From Amanita rubescens (taxonomy: Eukaryota > Basidiomycota > Agaricomycetes > Agaricales > Amanitaceae): a stretch of DNA of 64,000 nt. A program made the position numbers and the translations under genes. Below are positions 10,606 to 20,052 of this stretch, one piece after another (the first letter of the stretch is position 1; each line of letters begins with the position of its first letter). The notes beneath the pieces are model-generated. The model was given only the letters and a program-made list of their open reading frames with translations. It was not told the origin of the DNA and searched no databases. The DNA lies in contig WION01000245.1 in assembly GCA_015039365.1 (NCBI GenBank), positions 16,018 to 80,017 of the forward strand, in the 5' to 3' direction.

Positions 10606-11633
10606 TTAAAAATCCTCGTTTTCATCGGCAAGAGATAGTAATAGATCATTCTTTTCGTCGGTTGACATTCCTTTCATCAGCGCTCGGATGTTCTTCTTCT
10701 TCCCAATTTCCGTCACCATCATTTGATGTGGCTCGAATGTGACGTTTGGGCGTGAATCCTCTTTTTCTTCCCCCTTTAAATCGGCCTTTCCCTTTGTTTC
10801 TTTTCTTTTTTTGGGCATTGCCCTGACATGTGTCCTTTGATTCCGCAGATAAAACATAAACCGTCTTTGATGTAGCGTTCTCTTTCTTCTTTGGACATAG
10901 ATCTGATCGTAAGTTCTAATTCTGGGTCTTCTTCGTATTCCAGAAATTTACGATCGATCTGCATAGCCCATGATTCGTCGTTATGAGAGGATGATGAATG
11001 ACCATTTCCAGATCGAGGGGAATAAGCATATGAACGGGTTCGGATGTTGTCGAGTTTGATAGCAATGTCGTACCAATCTTGTAATGTTTTTGGGTTCATG
11101 AGCATTGCTTTTTCGAACTCGGGTGCTGTAAGTCCTTTTCCGAACATATGGAATGCTGCTTCTCCTTCGATTCCTGCTTTCGTGATTTGTTCCTTGAACT
11201 GATTGACGTAATTAGGCAGGGTCATCTGTTTCTTTCCTTTCATGGACGATCTGTTCTGTAGATTGAGAATTTTCGTGTATGCATTTCCGCTTGGATCAAC
11301 TTCTCCCCAATCTGTCAAGAATGATAGTTTGAATGCTTCCCAGTCATCGAATAAAGCGGGTCTTGTGACGCCTCCTTCAACGGTAGCGCGTGATTTTCGT
11401 AACTCCGCTAATTTATTCTTTTTCCACTGTCTAGCTCCATCTGAGATCTTGTTCAGGGCAGCAAGGATCTTTAAACGGTCTGTATTCATCCGTTCAGGGT
11501 TCATGTCAAAGAAGATTTCGATATCTTCTATGAACGTATTGGCATCCTTTCGCTTCCCCTTAAATTCAGGGAGATCTCCGATGAGACTAGGGGTCCGTGG
11601 GTTGGGTGTAGGGTCTGTACTTCCTCCAGACAT
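10606..11633 (-). pseudogene. gag: Element A Gag, frameshifted near its C-terminus
   Basis: Gag from the ATG at 11633 is open for 285 codons and includes one CCHC knuckle (CFICGIKGHMSGQC). It then stops at 10776. Compared with element B, A has one extra base in an A-run (seven T on the plus strand, 10806-10812) just after the knuckle. It also lacks 32 bases of the following basic/acidic tail. The original C-terminus (ending ADENEDF) is still readable in another frame down to 10606, next to pol. The knuckle is kept, so the truncated Gag may work, or the A-run may be a slippage site. I favour a mutation because B has an uninterrupted frame. Confidence 0.8.
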
Positions 11634-12408
11634 TCTTGGTGATGGTGGGGGTGATGGATCTCTGCGTGGTGGAGTTGGATCGGGTTTAAGTTCGTCTACT
11701 TCGATTCTGTCAGAGTCAAACGGGTCTTCTTCGTCCTTTTCTTCTTTAGGGTTCGAAGGACCTGGTTCGGGATTGGTCGGTTGTTGGGCAGGTGTTGGTG
11801 TCGTTCCAACTGAAAGGTCACTGAGAAAATCAAGAGATAGATCGGGTTTTTGATCTGTTTCTTCTTCTTTCTCGGATTCACTATTGTTTAGGCCAAAATT
11901 TGCTTTCTTTTTGCCTTTTGTAGTTGTCTGTATGGAAAGGAGAGTTTTCGGTCTTAAGTTTTCTGGTAGAGCATCAACAGTCCCTTTTATCCAAGTAGGG
12001 GTGTTGAAGTATTCGTTAGGGACAAAGTCTTGTGTCTCGGATGCTATCCAACGTTCTGTGAGGTGATCGAATCTGATGTGTTGTTCCTGAAGATATAGAT
12101 CTGCGAAGTAATAGTATGATTCGTTCGGAGGTCTAGTTTCTTTTTGTGGTATCCAGAATTCTTGTTCTTTTACTGGATTCCCTCCTGTATCTTCCCAGAT
12201 TCGTTTTGCACCGTTTAGTCTGACGTAGTATCCGTCAAGAACGTAGTTCCCTTTACGATCTCGTGTAGCTCTATTTGGTGGAGCTCTCCAATCCGTTTTG
12301 ACAACGTGGCCAGTAACCTACGGGCTGGCTTTCCGGAAGTTCGTCGAAGTGTGTGTTATCAAATGCCAATGAATCGATGTTCAGGCTTATTGATAAGTTC
12401 GACTTAAT
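11634..12408 (-). promoter_or_regulatory. Element A leader with candidate self-primer site
   Basis: This matches the leader of element B. The bases next to the 5' LTR (about 12394-12408) complement the RNA-start segment of the LTR. Only one ATG is seen upstream of gag (around 11971, where B has ACG), so this leader is also almost free of AUG. The gag frame is open through much of it. Confidence 0.55.
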
Positions 12409-12861
12409 TGTTACGAACTCGTTAATCTCAACCTAAGTTGCAACGGCAACTCTAGTCACGATTACAAGTCTTAAGTCAAACGTTAAGATTATAAGTTCAA
12501 TACTAAGCCAAGACGTTGGCTTAGGATCTGAGGACGATTGTGGTAGATGAGTTTTAAGAGTAAGGTTATATTGCCAGACGACAATAAACAGCTAAGTCGA
12601 ACTTAGGGTTCGACTCTAAGATACACGCGGTACTTATACTAGCAAGTACAATGAGACGTACTAATTAGTGAATAATGGTAAGTACGAAAGTAAATATAAG
12701 GACGGCGTCATATGTGGAACAAGGGATGGTATAGTAAAGGAAACGAGCTTGTCCGTACGAATCGAGCATAAGGGAGACGACAAATGAGGTAGGCATAAAG
12801 AAATAAACATGTCCGACGTATCATGTAAGCATAATGTGGAAGTCCGTACCGTGTTGTAACA
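12409..12861 (-). repeat. Element A 5' LTR
   Basis: A 453-bp LTR in minus orientation reading as identical to 4746-5198. The target duplication GAGCT follows at 12862-12866, and the gag of element B resumes at 12867. Confidence 0.95.
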
Positions 12862-12866
12862 GAGCT

Positions 12867-13724
12867 AGACAATGGAAAAAGAATAAACTAGCAGAACTAC
12901 GAAAATCTCGTGCCACAACCGAGGGAGGCATCACGAGACCTGCTTTATTCGATGACTGGGAAGCATTTAAACTGTCATTCTTGACAGATTGGGGAGAAGT
13001 TGATCCAAGTGGAAATGCATACACGAAAATTCTCAATCTACAGAACAGATCGTCTATGAAAGGAAAGAAACAGATGACCCTACCTAACTACGTTAATCAG
13101 TTCAAGGAACAAATCACGAAAGCCGGAATCGAAGGAGAAGCAGCATTCCATATGTTCGGAAAAGGACTTACAGCACCCGAGTTCGAAAAAGCAATGCTCA
13201 TGAACCCAAAAACACTACAAGATTGGTACGACATTGCTATCAAACTCGACAACATCCGAACCCGTTCATATGCTTATTCCCCTCGATCTGGAAATGGTCA
13301 TTCATCATCCTCCCATAACGACGAATCATGGGCTATGCAGATCGATCATAAATTTCTGGAATACGAAGAAGACCCAGAATTAGAACTTACGATCAGATCT
13401 ATGTCCAAAGAAGAAAGAGAACGCTACATCAAAGACGGTTTATGTTTTATCTGCGGAATCAAAGGACACATGTCAGGGCAATGCCCGAAGAAGAAAAGAA
13501 ACAAAGGGAAAGGCCGATTTAAAGGAGGAAGGAAAAGAGGATTCACGCCCAAACGTCACATTCGAGCCACATCAAATGATGGTGACGGAAATTGGGAAGA
13601 AGAAGAAGTCCGAGAGTCAAAACCAAATTACACCAAGAACATCCGAGCGCTGATGAAAGGGATGTCAACCGACGAAAAGAATGATCTATTACTATCTCTT
13701 GCCGATGAAAACGAGGATTTTTAA
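12867..13724 (+). pseudogene. gag: Element B Gag, C-terminal fragment
   Basis: This continues the split gag of element B in phase (AGA CAA TGG follows GGA GCT at 4740-4745). It encodes 285 residues with the CCHC knuckle CFICGIKGHMSGQC, a Lys/Arg-rich tail and a C-terminus ending ADENEDF. The stop is TAA at 13722-13724. The pol frame lies -1 and is open across the junction, with its first ATG 12 nt downstream of the stop. The frame is clean apart from the insertion of A. Confidence 0.9.
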
Positions 13725-13726
13725 CA

Positions 13727-16700
13727 GTGGGGCTCATGACAGTGGATGAAGTCTCAGATACACCAGATTCAACTCTCAATATATCTCATGTAACAGTACA
13801 ATCTATTTCAAAACGAAGATTATCTGTCCCTATCAAAGTTGAAACTGAAAACAACACTGAAAACCTCGTTGCCCTTGTCGACTGCGGAGCCGAAGGGATA
13901 TTTATCGACAAAAGGATAGCACACAAATGGAGAAAACGAAAAACTCCACGACCAATTAGAGTTTATAACGTCGATGGCACCATAAACAAAGAAGGAGAAA
14001 TCAATGAACAATGTCTAATCACCTTCGAAATGAACGGAAAACGCATGACCGAATGGTTTCACGTATCAGCAATAGGAAAACAAACAATTATACTGGGGCT
14101 TCCTTGGCTAGAGAAGCATAACCCTGACGTAAATTGGAGAGAAAAGACTCTAGAGTTCCGAGACTCTGAACAGGACAAGATCAAGGCATCACTTCGGAGC
14201 ATCTGTCAACAGATTGACAGAATAGCTATGCCTGAACAGGAAGAAGATCTCGTTATCGGATATTTGATGTCACACAAAGGATCACAGACGACAGATCACG
14301 GATGGAACACGCATACATTTGAGGATATAGGAAGCTGGTCAGAAGACGAATACGACCAAGTAACTATCGCACGATATACACCAGCTCAACAAATGGAACA
14401 CAAATACCATCAAACAGAGGAGGTTTACACGCTCCCTCCTGAATACTCGGCATGGAAAGACGTATTCGAGAAAAAAGCAAGTGAACGATTCCCAGAAAGC
14501 CGATCTTGGGATCACCAGATAGAACTTCGCGATGATTTCATACCAAAAAGAGGAAAAATCTATCCCTTATCTCCGAAACAGCAGAATACACTGGATGAAT
14601 GGATCAAAGAACACGTCGAAAAAGGCTACATCAGACCATCGAAATCACCGCAGGCATCACCTTTCTTCTTTGTAGAAAAGAAAGAAGCACAAAAATTACG
14701 ACCCTGTCAAGATTATCGATATCTGAACGAATATACTAAACCAAACGCATATCCACTACCTCTTATCTCCGATCTTATGATCAAACTCAAAGACTCGGAA
14801 TACTTTACAAAATTGGATATCCGATGGGGATATAATAACGTTCAAATCAAGGAATCTGACAGATGGAAAGCCGCCTTTATCACCAATCGAGGTTTATTTG
14901 AACCTAACGTCATGTTCTTTGGATTACGAAATTCACCAGCAACGTTTCAAGCAATGATGGACGATTATTTCAGGGATTTTACAGAAAAAGGATGGCTCGT
15001 CATCTACATGGATGACATGCTAATACACGCGCGCACTAAAGAAGAACTCGAGATTCGAACAAAACAAGTACTTGAACGATTACAGAAACACGATCTTTAC
15101 CTCAAGCTTGAAAAATGTAAATTCGCTGCCCAAGAAGTTGATTTTCTAGGCACCGTCATATCCAAAAATACAATAAAAATGGACCCGATCAAACTTGCCG
15201 GAATCAGGGACTGGCCAACCCCTACTACCGTTAAACAAGTTAGATCCTTTTTAGGATTCGGAAATTACTATCGAAGGTTTATTTTCGGATTCGCCCACCT
15301 TGCACGACCCCTGCACGACCTAACAAAGAAAAACAAATTATGGACATGGACCGCAGAATGCCAAGTCGCATTTGATCTATTAAAAGAACGCTTCACATCC
15401 GCACCTGTCTTAATGATGCCCGATGTTAACAAACCCTTTATTCTACAAACGGACGCATCAGACCGCGCAATCGGAGCAGTTCTTATGCAAAAAGATGATA
15501 ATGGCGATTTACACCCATGTGGATATCTATCCCACGCTTTAACGCCAACTGAAACACGATGGCAAATCTACGACCGAGAGTTATTCGCCATTTACTACGC
15601 TCTTTATAACGAATGGAGATACCTGCTTGAAGGAGCAGAACACCCTGTCATTATTCATTGCGACCACAAGAATTTACTCTATTATCGAGAACCACAACGT
15701 CTTACGAACCGCCAAGCACGATGGTGGAACGACTTGTCTCGATTTAATATTAAATTAACCCACGTTCCCGGAGCAAAACTAATAATAGCGGATGCACTAT
15801 CCCGCCGACCCGACCATATGACAAAAGACGAACCAGAAGAGTTAATAACGATGCTCCCAAAAGAACTTTTTGTTCGCACAATCGCCGAAGATCTCCGTAA
15901 CAGAGCAATAGAAATAACTGTCAAAGACGAATTTGCTCAATCAATCAAGAAATGTCTAAAAGAAAAAGGAACACCACCTTTACGCACTGCCCTTTCTGAT
16001 TGGACCCTTGACGATGAATTAATCCTGTACAAAGGGAAATCTTTTATTCCCCCTGACACCGATCTTCGCCGAGATATTATTAGAGATTTTCATGAATCAC
16101 CAACAAGCGGACACCCCGGTTTCTTCAAAACACTCGCCTTATTAAAGGAATATTACTGGTGGCCATTAATGTCTAAAATGGTTAAACAGTTCATTGACGG
16201 ATGCACAGCATGTCAACAAATGAAATCGAATACACACCCTACTGCCGCACCTCTGATGCCAATCAAGTCTCACGCACACCGACCCTTTCAACAAATAACT
16301 ATGGATTTCATAACCGATTTACCTACAAGTAACGGTTTCGATTCTATCTTTATCGTGGTCGATCAAGGACTTACAAAGGGAGTAATTCTCATGCCTTGTA
16401 ACAAAACTATCACCGCCGACGAAACCGCCGACCTCTACATTCGGAATGTATTCAAAAACTTCGGTTTACCCGACGTCATGATCTCCGATCGAGGACCACA
16501 GTTCGCATCACATGTCTTTAACGGCATAATGGACTCATTAAAAATCAAACACAAAATGAGTACCGCCTTCCATCCACAGACTGATGGACAAACGGAGCGA
16601 TATAACGCCGAATTAGAAGCTTATCTCCGAATATTCTGTGCCTATGAACCAGATACTTGGAACAAGATGATACCAATAGCACAATTCGCGCATAATTCAC

Positions 16701-17332
16701 GCACTCATGAAGCATTGAAACAATCGCCCTTTCAATTGATGTATGGAACATCCCCGGTTGCACTTCCCCTTGTCTCAAACAAGACAAATACACCAACCGC
16801 CGATAACCGCATCAACTCCTTGTTCCGCGCACGAGAAGAAGCACTCGCCGCACATGACCTAGCACGAGCTAAGATGATGGAAAGAACAACGAGAAAGACT
16901 AAACCGTTCAAAGTTAATGACAAAGTATGGTTAGAGTCTAGGAACCTGAAGATTCCTTATCAGAGCAGAAAGCTCGCACCTAAACGAGAAGGTCCCTTTT
17001 CCATCAAAGAAGTCTTAGGACCAGTGACATATCGTCTCACATTACCAAGACAATGGAAAATTCATAACGTATTCCACGCCGCCTTACTAACGCCGTTCAA
17101 AGAAACTTCCTTTCACGGAATAACGGAAACAAGGCCCCCTCCCGATCTGATCGAAGGAGAACAAGAATACGAAGTAGAAGCACTGCTTGCACATCGCAAG
17201 TTTAGAGGGAAATTACAATTCCTAGTAAAGTGGAAAGGCTATGACACCAGCGAAAACACATGGGAACCAGAAAAAAACTTGACACATATGGAAGACCTCC
17301 TTCTAGAATATAAAAGACGAAGGAAACTTTGA
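13727..17332 (+). CDS. pol: Element B Pol polyprotein with C-terminal chromodomain
   Basis: Open for about 1200 codons (first ATG at 13736) and almost identical to Pol of element A. It has the same order: protease with DCG in place of DSG/DTG, YMDD reverse transcriptase, RNase H, HHCC zinc domain, DDE integrase and chromodomain. I see no broken frame or missing catalytic residue apart from the DCG variant, which A shares. It ends in TGA at 17330-17332. The element can no longer make full-length Gag because A splits it, but Pol itself looks intact. Confidence 0.95.
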   Translation: MGLMTVDEVSDTPDSTLNISHVTVQSISKRRLSVPIKVETENNTENLVALVDCGAEGIFIDKRIAHKWRKRKTPRPIRVYNVDGTINKEGEINEQCLITFEMNGKRMTEWFHVSAIGKQTIILGLPWLEKHNPDVNWREKTLEFRDSEQDKIKASLRSICQQIDRIAMPEQEEDLVIGYLMSHKGSQTTDHGWNTHTFEDIGSWSEDEYDQVTIARYTPAQQMEHKYHQTEEVYTLPPEYSAWKDVFEKKASERFPESRSWDHQIELRDDFIPKRGKIYPLSPKQQNTLDEWIKEHVEKGYIRPSKSPQASPFFFVEKKEAQKLRPCQDYRYLNEYTKPNAYPLPLISDLMIKLKDSEYFTKLDIRWGYNNVQIKESDRWKAAFITNRGLFEPNVMFFGLRNSPATFQAMMDDYFRDFTEKGWLVIYMDDMLIHARTKEELEIRTKQVLERLQKHDLYLKLEKCKFAAQEVDFLGTVISKNTIKMDPIKLAGIRDWPTPTTVKQVRSFLGFGNYYRRFIFGFAHLARPLHDLTKKNKLWTWTAECQVAFDLLKERFTSAPVLMMPDVNKPFILQTDASDRAIGAVLMQKDDNGDLHPCGYLSHALTPTETRWQIYDRELFAIYYALYNEWRYLLEGAEHPVIIHCDHKNLLYYREPQRLTNRQARWWNDLSRFNIKLTHVPGAKLIIADALSRRPDHMTKDEPEELITMLPKELFVRTIAEDLRNRAIEITVKDEFAQSIKKCLKEKGTPPLRTALSDWTLDDELILYKGKSFIPPDTDLRRDIIRDFHESPTSGHPGFFKTLALLKEYYWWPLMSKMVKQFIDGCTACQQMKSNTHPTAAPLMPIKSHAHRPFQQITMDFITDLPTSNGFDSIFIVVDQGLTKGVILMPCNKTITADETADLYIRNVFKNFGLPDVMISDRGPQFASHVFNGIMDSLKIKHKMSTAFHPQTDGQTERYNAELEAYLRIFCAYEPDTWNKMIPIAQFAHNSRTHEALKQSPFQLMYGTSPVALPLVSNKTNTPTADNRINSLFRAREEALAAHDLARAKMMERTTRKTKPFKVNDKVWLESRNLKIPYQSRKLAPKREGPFSIKEVLGPVTYRLTLPRQWKIHNVFHAALLTPFKETSFHGITETRPPPDLIEGEQEYEVEALLAHRKFRGKLQFLVKWKGYDTSENTWEPEKNLTHMEDLLLEYKRRRKL

Positions 17333-17357
17333 AATATCACTCACATACCAAGTTACT

Positions 17358-19091
17358 ATGCAGAATGGAAACGACACCACCGACACCGTTCAACGCTTTC
17401 CCTGGTCCGAATTCTATGCCGGAGATACCACCGACACCCGATTCACCACTTCCACTGAACCCCACCGACCTCAACTCGTTCTTCATGCCACCGACACCGA
17501 CGAAGAAGACATTGACCCGAACGACTTCGTTGATGTTCCCCACAGATCTCCCGATCAAACCTCGTCTCAGACGATCCCGATCACTCCCACCGAAACCCAG
17601 GAAACCCACCACGGAACATCGGAAACTCTGGCTGTACCTGGACGAATTACGGAAGATCGCAATAGCCGACCGATCCCACCTAGAAACGCTGAAGACATTA
17701 GCGTTACCTTACATAGAGAGACGGTACTTGCCGGTCACGCTTCGACTCAACCTCATAACGAATCTATTCGAGGCAACGACCAGAGTCACGGTACAGATGG
17801 GACTAACCGCGATATGGCTGGCCCCATCATACGAACCACCCCCGATCTCTATCTCAGTTATCACGGAATTACTACTTACACCAAGGTTAGAGACCGCGTC
17901 ACTCTAATCTGTAACGCCGCTAGATTACAGGTTGACATCTTTGACCAAGAAAGGATAGCTCGAGTCTGGCGACTTCTCATGGATTTCCGAACCGCCACTA
18001 CCCTTGCCGGTCAAGCCCGAGATCAGTACAACTACCACTGTGCCGATTTAATCGAAACGTTTGTAAACGTTACGTCACTATACTGGGAAGACATTCATCC
18101 GAAAGGAGGAAACCTAGATCAATTGGCGATAGATCTATTACGACGACTTCTCACAGCTGACATCGAACGTTACATCATCCTTGCTATAGAAAGCATTGAC
18201 GATCAAAGGTTTGGACTAAAGATACAACCCCACGATCAGAATAACCGCATCGCTGTCAACCATTGGTTTCGCGCTACCGAAGCTACACCCGACCGACACC
18301 GAGCAACTAGATGCATTATGGAGACAGATCGTAAATCAAGAGAAATCTGGTGCCTCACCGGAAAGATCCGAGATCTCTTGTCCAGTATCCAAGGAGACAC
18401 GGAATGGACCACGGCCGAATTCGCAGATGGAGTTCCCTTGCATCAACTCACTAGCGACCACATTGCGCAGATCAATAATGCGATCAGCGATCTCGATCTT
18501 CATCGCCGAATCCGTACAACAGGCGATCTCATTGAGGAAGAACCGAAACGAGATAAGAAGGCTCCTCCTTCTCCTCGATCCGCATCACCCCCAACCACCA
18601 CCGTTATTCGCCACGGAGTCTGGAATATTCCTGTCCCCACTGCTCGACGAAACGACACTCCGCCTTCTCGACGACCTACGACCCGCAGTATGACAAATGC
18701 CGCCAATCAACGCCCCCATCGTTACAACCGCTGCATTCACTGCCGAGGAAAGCATGCCTCTGAGGATCACCATCTCGCTACTGCAATTCCTCCTATGTCT
18801 ACTCTACCTCCACGCGCTCCCACGCGCCGACGCGATCCGACGCCCGGTCCTTCCACTAAGAAGAAAGGACGTTCTCGAACTACCGCAGATGCCGCCAATA
18901 CCTCCGCTTCCACTAGCCGCCGCCCTCATCAGCCGAAGAAGAAGGGAAAGAAGAAGGCACACCACGCGTCACAGTGTCAGGCATGCGTCAACGGACGACA
19001 GTGCGACGGAGCCGACGACGATGCCTGCGACCTTTACGGCGACTACGGCTATCAGCACGATGACGACGCCATGCACAACATGAACACCTGA
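17358..19091 (+). CDS. Element B third ORF, unknown protein downstream of pol
   Basis: 577 codons from the ATG at 17358, 25 nt after the pol stop. Homologous along its whole length to the third ORF of element A; A has a further in-frame ATG eight codons upstream that has become ATA here. Layout: acidic Thr/Pro-rich N-terminus overlapping another frame, a central globular part, and an Arg/Pro-rich C-terminus with Cys/His clusters (CIHCRGKHASEDHH, CQACVNGRQC). It is not a typical gypsy protein: no envelope-like signal peptide or membrane segment is visible. A nucleic-acid-binding or host-interaction role is only a guess. Confidence 0.75.
   Translation: MQNGNDTTDTVQRFPWSEFYAGDTTDTRFTTSTEPHRPQLVLHATDTDEEDIDPNDFVDVPHRSPDQTSSQTIPITPTETQETHHGTSETLAVPGRITEDRNSRPIPPRNAEDISVTLHRETVLAGHASTQPHNESIRGNDQSHGTDGTNRDMAGPIIRTTPDLYLSYHGITTYTKVRDRVTLICNAARLQVDIFDQERIARVWRLLMDFRTATTLAGQARDQYNYHCADLIETFVNVTSLYWEDIHPKGGNLDQLAIDLLRRLLTADIERYIILAIESIDDQRFGLKIQPHDQNNRIAVNHWFRATEATPDRHRATRCIMETDRKSREIWCLTGKIRDLLSSIQGDTEWTTAEFADGVPLHQLTSDHIAQINNAISDLDLHRRIRTTGDLIEEEPKRDKKAPPSPRSASPPTTTVIRHGVWNIPVPTARRNDTPPSRRPTTRSMTNAANQRPHRYNRCIHCRGKHASEDHHLATAIPPMSTLPPRAPTRRRDPTPGPSTKKKGRSRTTADAANTSASTSRRPHQPKKKGKKKAHHASQCQACVNGRQCDGADDDACDLYGDYGYQHDDDAMHNMNT
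17365..17907 (+). CDS. Element B overlapping ORF inside the third ORF (180 residues)
   Basis: The plus-strand counterpart of the element A frame at 6423-6965, with the same start and same stop. Upstream, the frame is open as far as the pol stop. The last ~95 residues equal those of A. Substitutions at 17727, 17728 and 17823 are silent here but change two residues in ORF3 (Ser to Leu, Ser to Pro). Dual coding, or this frame being the true N-terminal exon of a third protein, are both possible. Confidence 0.55.
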   Translation: METTPPTPFNAFPGPNSMPEIPPTPDSPLPLNPTDLNSFFMPPTPTKKTLTRTTSLMFPTDLPIKPRLRRSRSLPPKPRKPTTEHRKLWLYLDELRKIAIADRSHLETLKTLALPYIERRYLPVTLRLNLITNLFEATTRVTVQMGLTAIWLAPSYEPPPISISVITELLLTPRLETASL

Positions 19092-19131
19092 ACGTTTTGT
19101 TGTTGCGGTCAACAACGTAGGGGAGAGCTAG

Positions 19132-19583
19132 TGTTACAACACGGTACGGACTCCCGCATTATGCTTACATGATACGTCGGACATGTTTATTTCTTTATGC
19201 ATACCTTACTTGTCGCTTCCCTTATGCTCGATTCATACGGACTAACTCGTTCTCTTAAATATACCATCCCTTGTTCCACATATGACGCCGTCCTTATACT
19301 TACATTCGTACTTACCTTTATTCATTAATTAGTACGTCTCTTTGTACTTACCAGTATAAGTACCTCATGTATTCTAGAGTCGAACCCTAAGTTCGACTTA
19401 GCTGTTTATTGTCGTCTGGCAATATAACTGTACTCTTAACTCATCTACCACAATCGTCCTCAGATCCTAAGTCAACGCCTTGACTTAGTATTAAACTTAT
19501 AATCTTAACGTTTGACTTAAGACTTGTAATCGTGACTAGAGTTGCCGCTGCAACTTAAAGTTGAGATTAACGAGTTCGTAACA
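19132..19583 (+). repeat. Element B 3' LTR
   Basis: A 452-bp LTR reading as identical to 3336-3787, followed by the target duplication TAGAG (19584-19588). Confidence 0.95.
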
Positions 19584-19770
19584 TAGAGCAGTCCCTGTTC
19601 TATCTCGTTAACCCTCGAGTCCAGGTTTATCAAGCGGTAGTGGATACGCGCAATGTGCAGCGTGAGGAGGTAGGTGTATCTGAAGTGGGCAACTAGCGCT
19701 ATCAAGCACAGTGACCGTCGAATGATTCGTGTGTCCGTTGTGGGCAACGACGGACGAACGAGTGTGGTAG
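19584..19770 (-). other. Element C 5' leader, part next to its LTR
   Basis: Starts with the TAGAG duplication and continues the leader of element C interrupted at 3335. No gene and no obvious tRNA-type primer site was found next to the LTR. Confidence 0.6.
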
Positions 19771-20052
19771 TGTTAAGAGTCTTATGATTTTGTTAGGAGG
19801 TGATCCCGACACAATCACTAGGACACTCGAGACTAGAAACGCAGATGGGAAATGAGAATAAGATTGCGTCTATGGACGACAGAAACAATCATAAGACTAA
19901 GGGACATGTAACTAGCGTTCAGGTATATATACTCGGACTCGTCACTCTCACGCCGTCGTTCCGCGGAATTCTTAGGTAAGCGTGGGAACTTCTTGTAACT
20001 AAAAGAAAAGAAAATGAAATGAAATAAAAACGAAATCTCGACTGTTACAACA
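19771..20052 (-). repeat. Element C candidate 5' LTR
   Basis: About 282 bp with TGTT...AACA ends. Read on the minus strand it starts TGTTGTAACAG, has a TATATATAC box near 19926, and ends CTCTTAACA. Its right edge cuts an exon of the transporter gene exactly, and the adjacent ACGAA (20053-20057) is the likely target duplication. The partner LTR lies outside the window, so the call rests on ends, position and the disrupted exon. Confidence 0.7.

Larger units (their letters stand above)
4746..12861 (-). mobile_element. Element A: complete chromovirus LTR retrotransposon nested in element B
   Basis: An 8116-bp minus-strand element with 453-bp LTRs at 4746-5198 and 12409-12861, flanked by the 5-bp duplication GAGCT (4741-4745 and 12862-12866). 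Gene order along the minus strand is gag, pol with chromodomain, third ORF. It is a close relative of B, with nearly identical Pol, but its LTR differs at many scattered positions, so it is a separate subfamily. Its two LTRs appear identical to each other, so it is very young and inserted after B. Gag carries a frameshift and a 32-nt deletion relative to B; pol and ORF3 are open. Confidence 0.95.
3336..19583 (+). mobile_element. Element B: complete chromovirus (Ty3/gypsy) LTR retrotransposon, split by element A
   Basis: Plus-strand element bounded by 452-bp LTRs (3336-3787 and 19132-19583) with TGTTA...TAACA ends and flanked by the 5-bp duplication TAGAG (3331-3335, 19584-19588). Between the LTRs lie gag, pol with a terminal chromodomain, and a third ORF. 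Gag is interrupted after codon 67 (counted from its ATG) by the minus-strand element A plus one copy of its target duplication. Removing those gives an element of about 8.1 kb with intact frames. By eye the two LTRs are identical, so insertion was recent. B itself landed in the leader of element C. Confidence 0.95.

Noticed and set aside
18427..18693. 88-codon frames inside ORF3 of both elements (also 5637-5903)
   Set aside because: They overlap the clearly coding ORF3, differ in composition from the hidden frame at 17365-17907 and show no silent-change pattern. Treated as shadows.
18697..19083. 128-codon frame over the C-terminus of ORF3 (also 5247-5633)
   Set aside because: Low-complexity Arg/Thr product produced by the repetitive codon use of the Arg-rich tail. 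A and B differ at several residues.
19756..19770. Primer-binding site for element C
   Set aside because: The bases inside the candidate LTR do not start with TGG and do not complement a visible LTR segment, so no priming mode is claimed.
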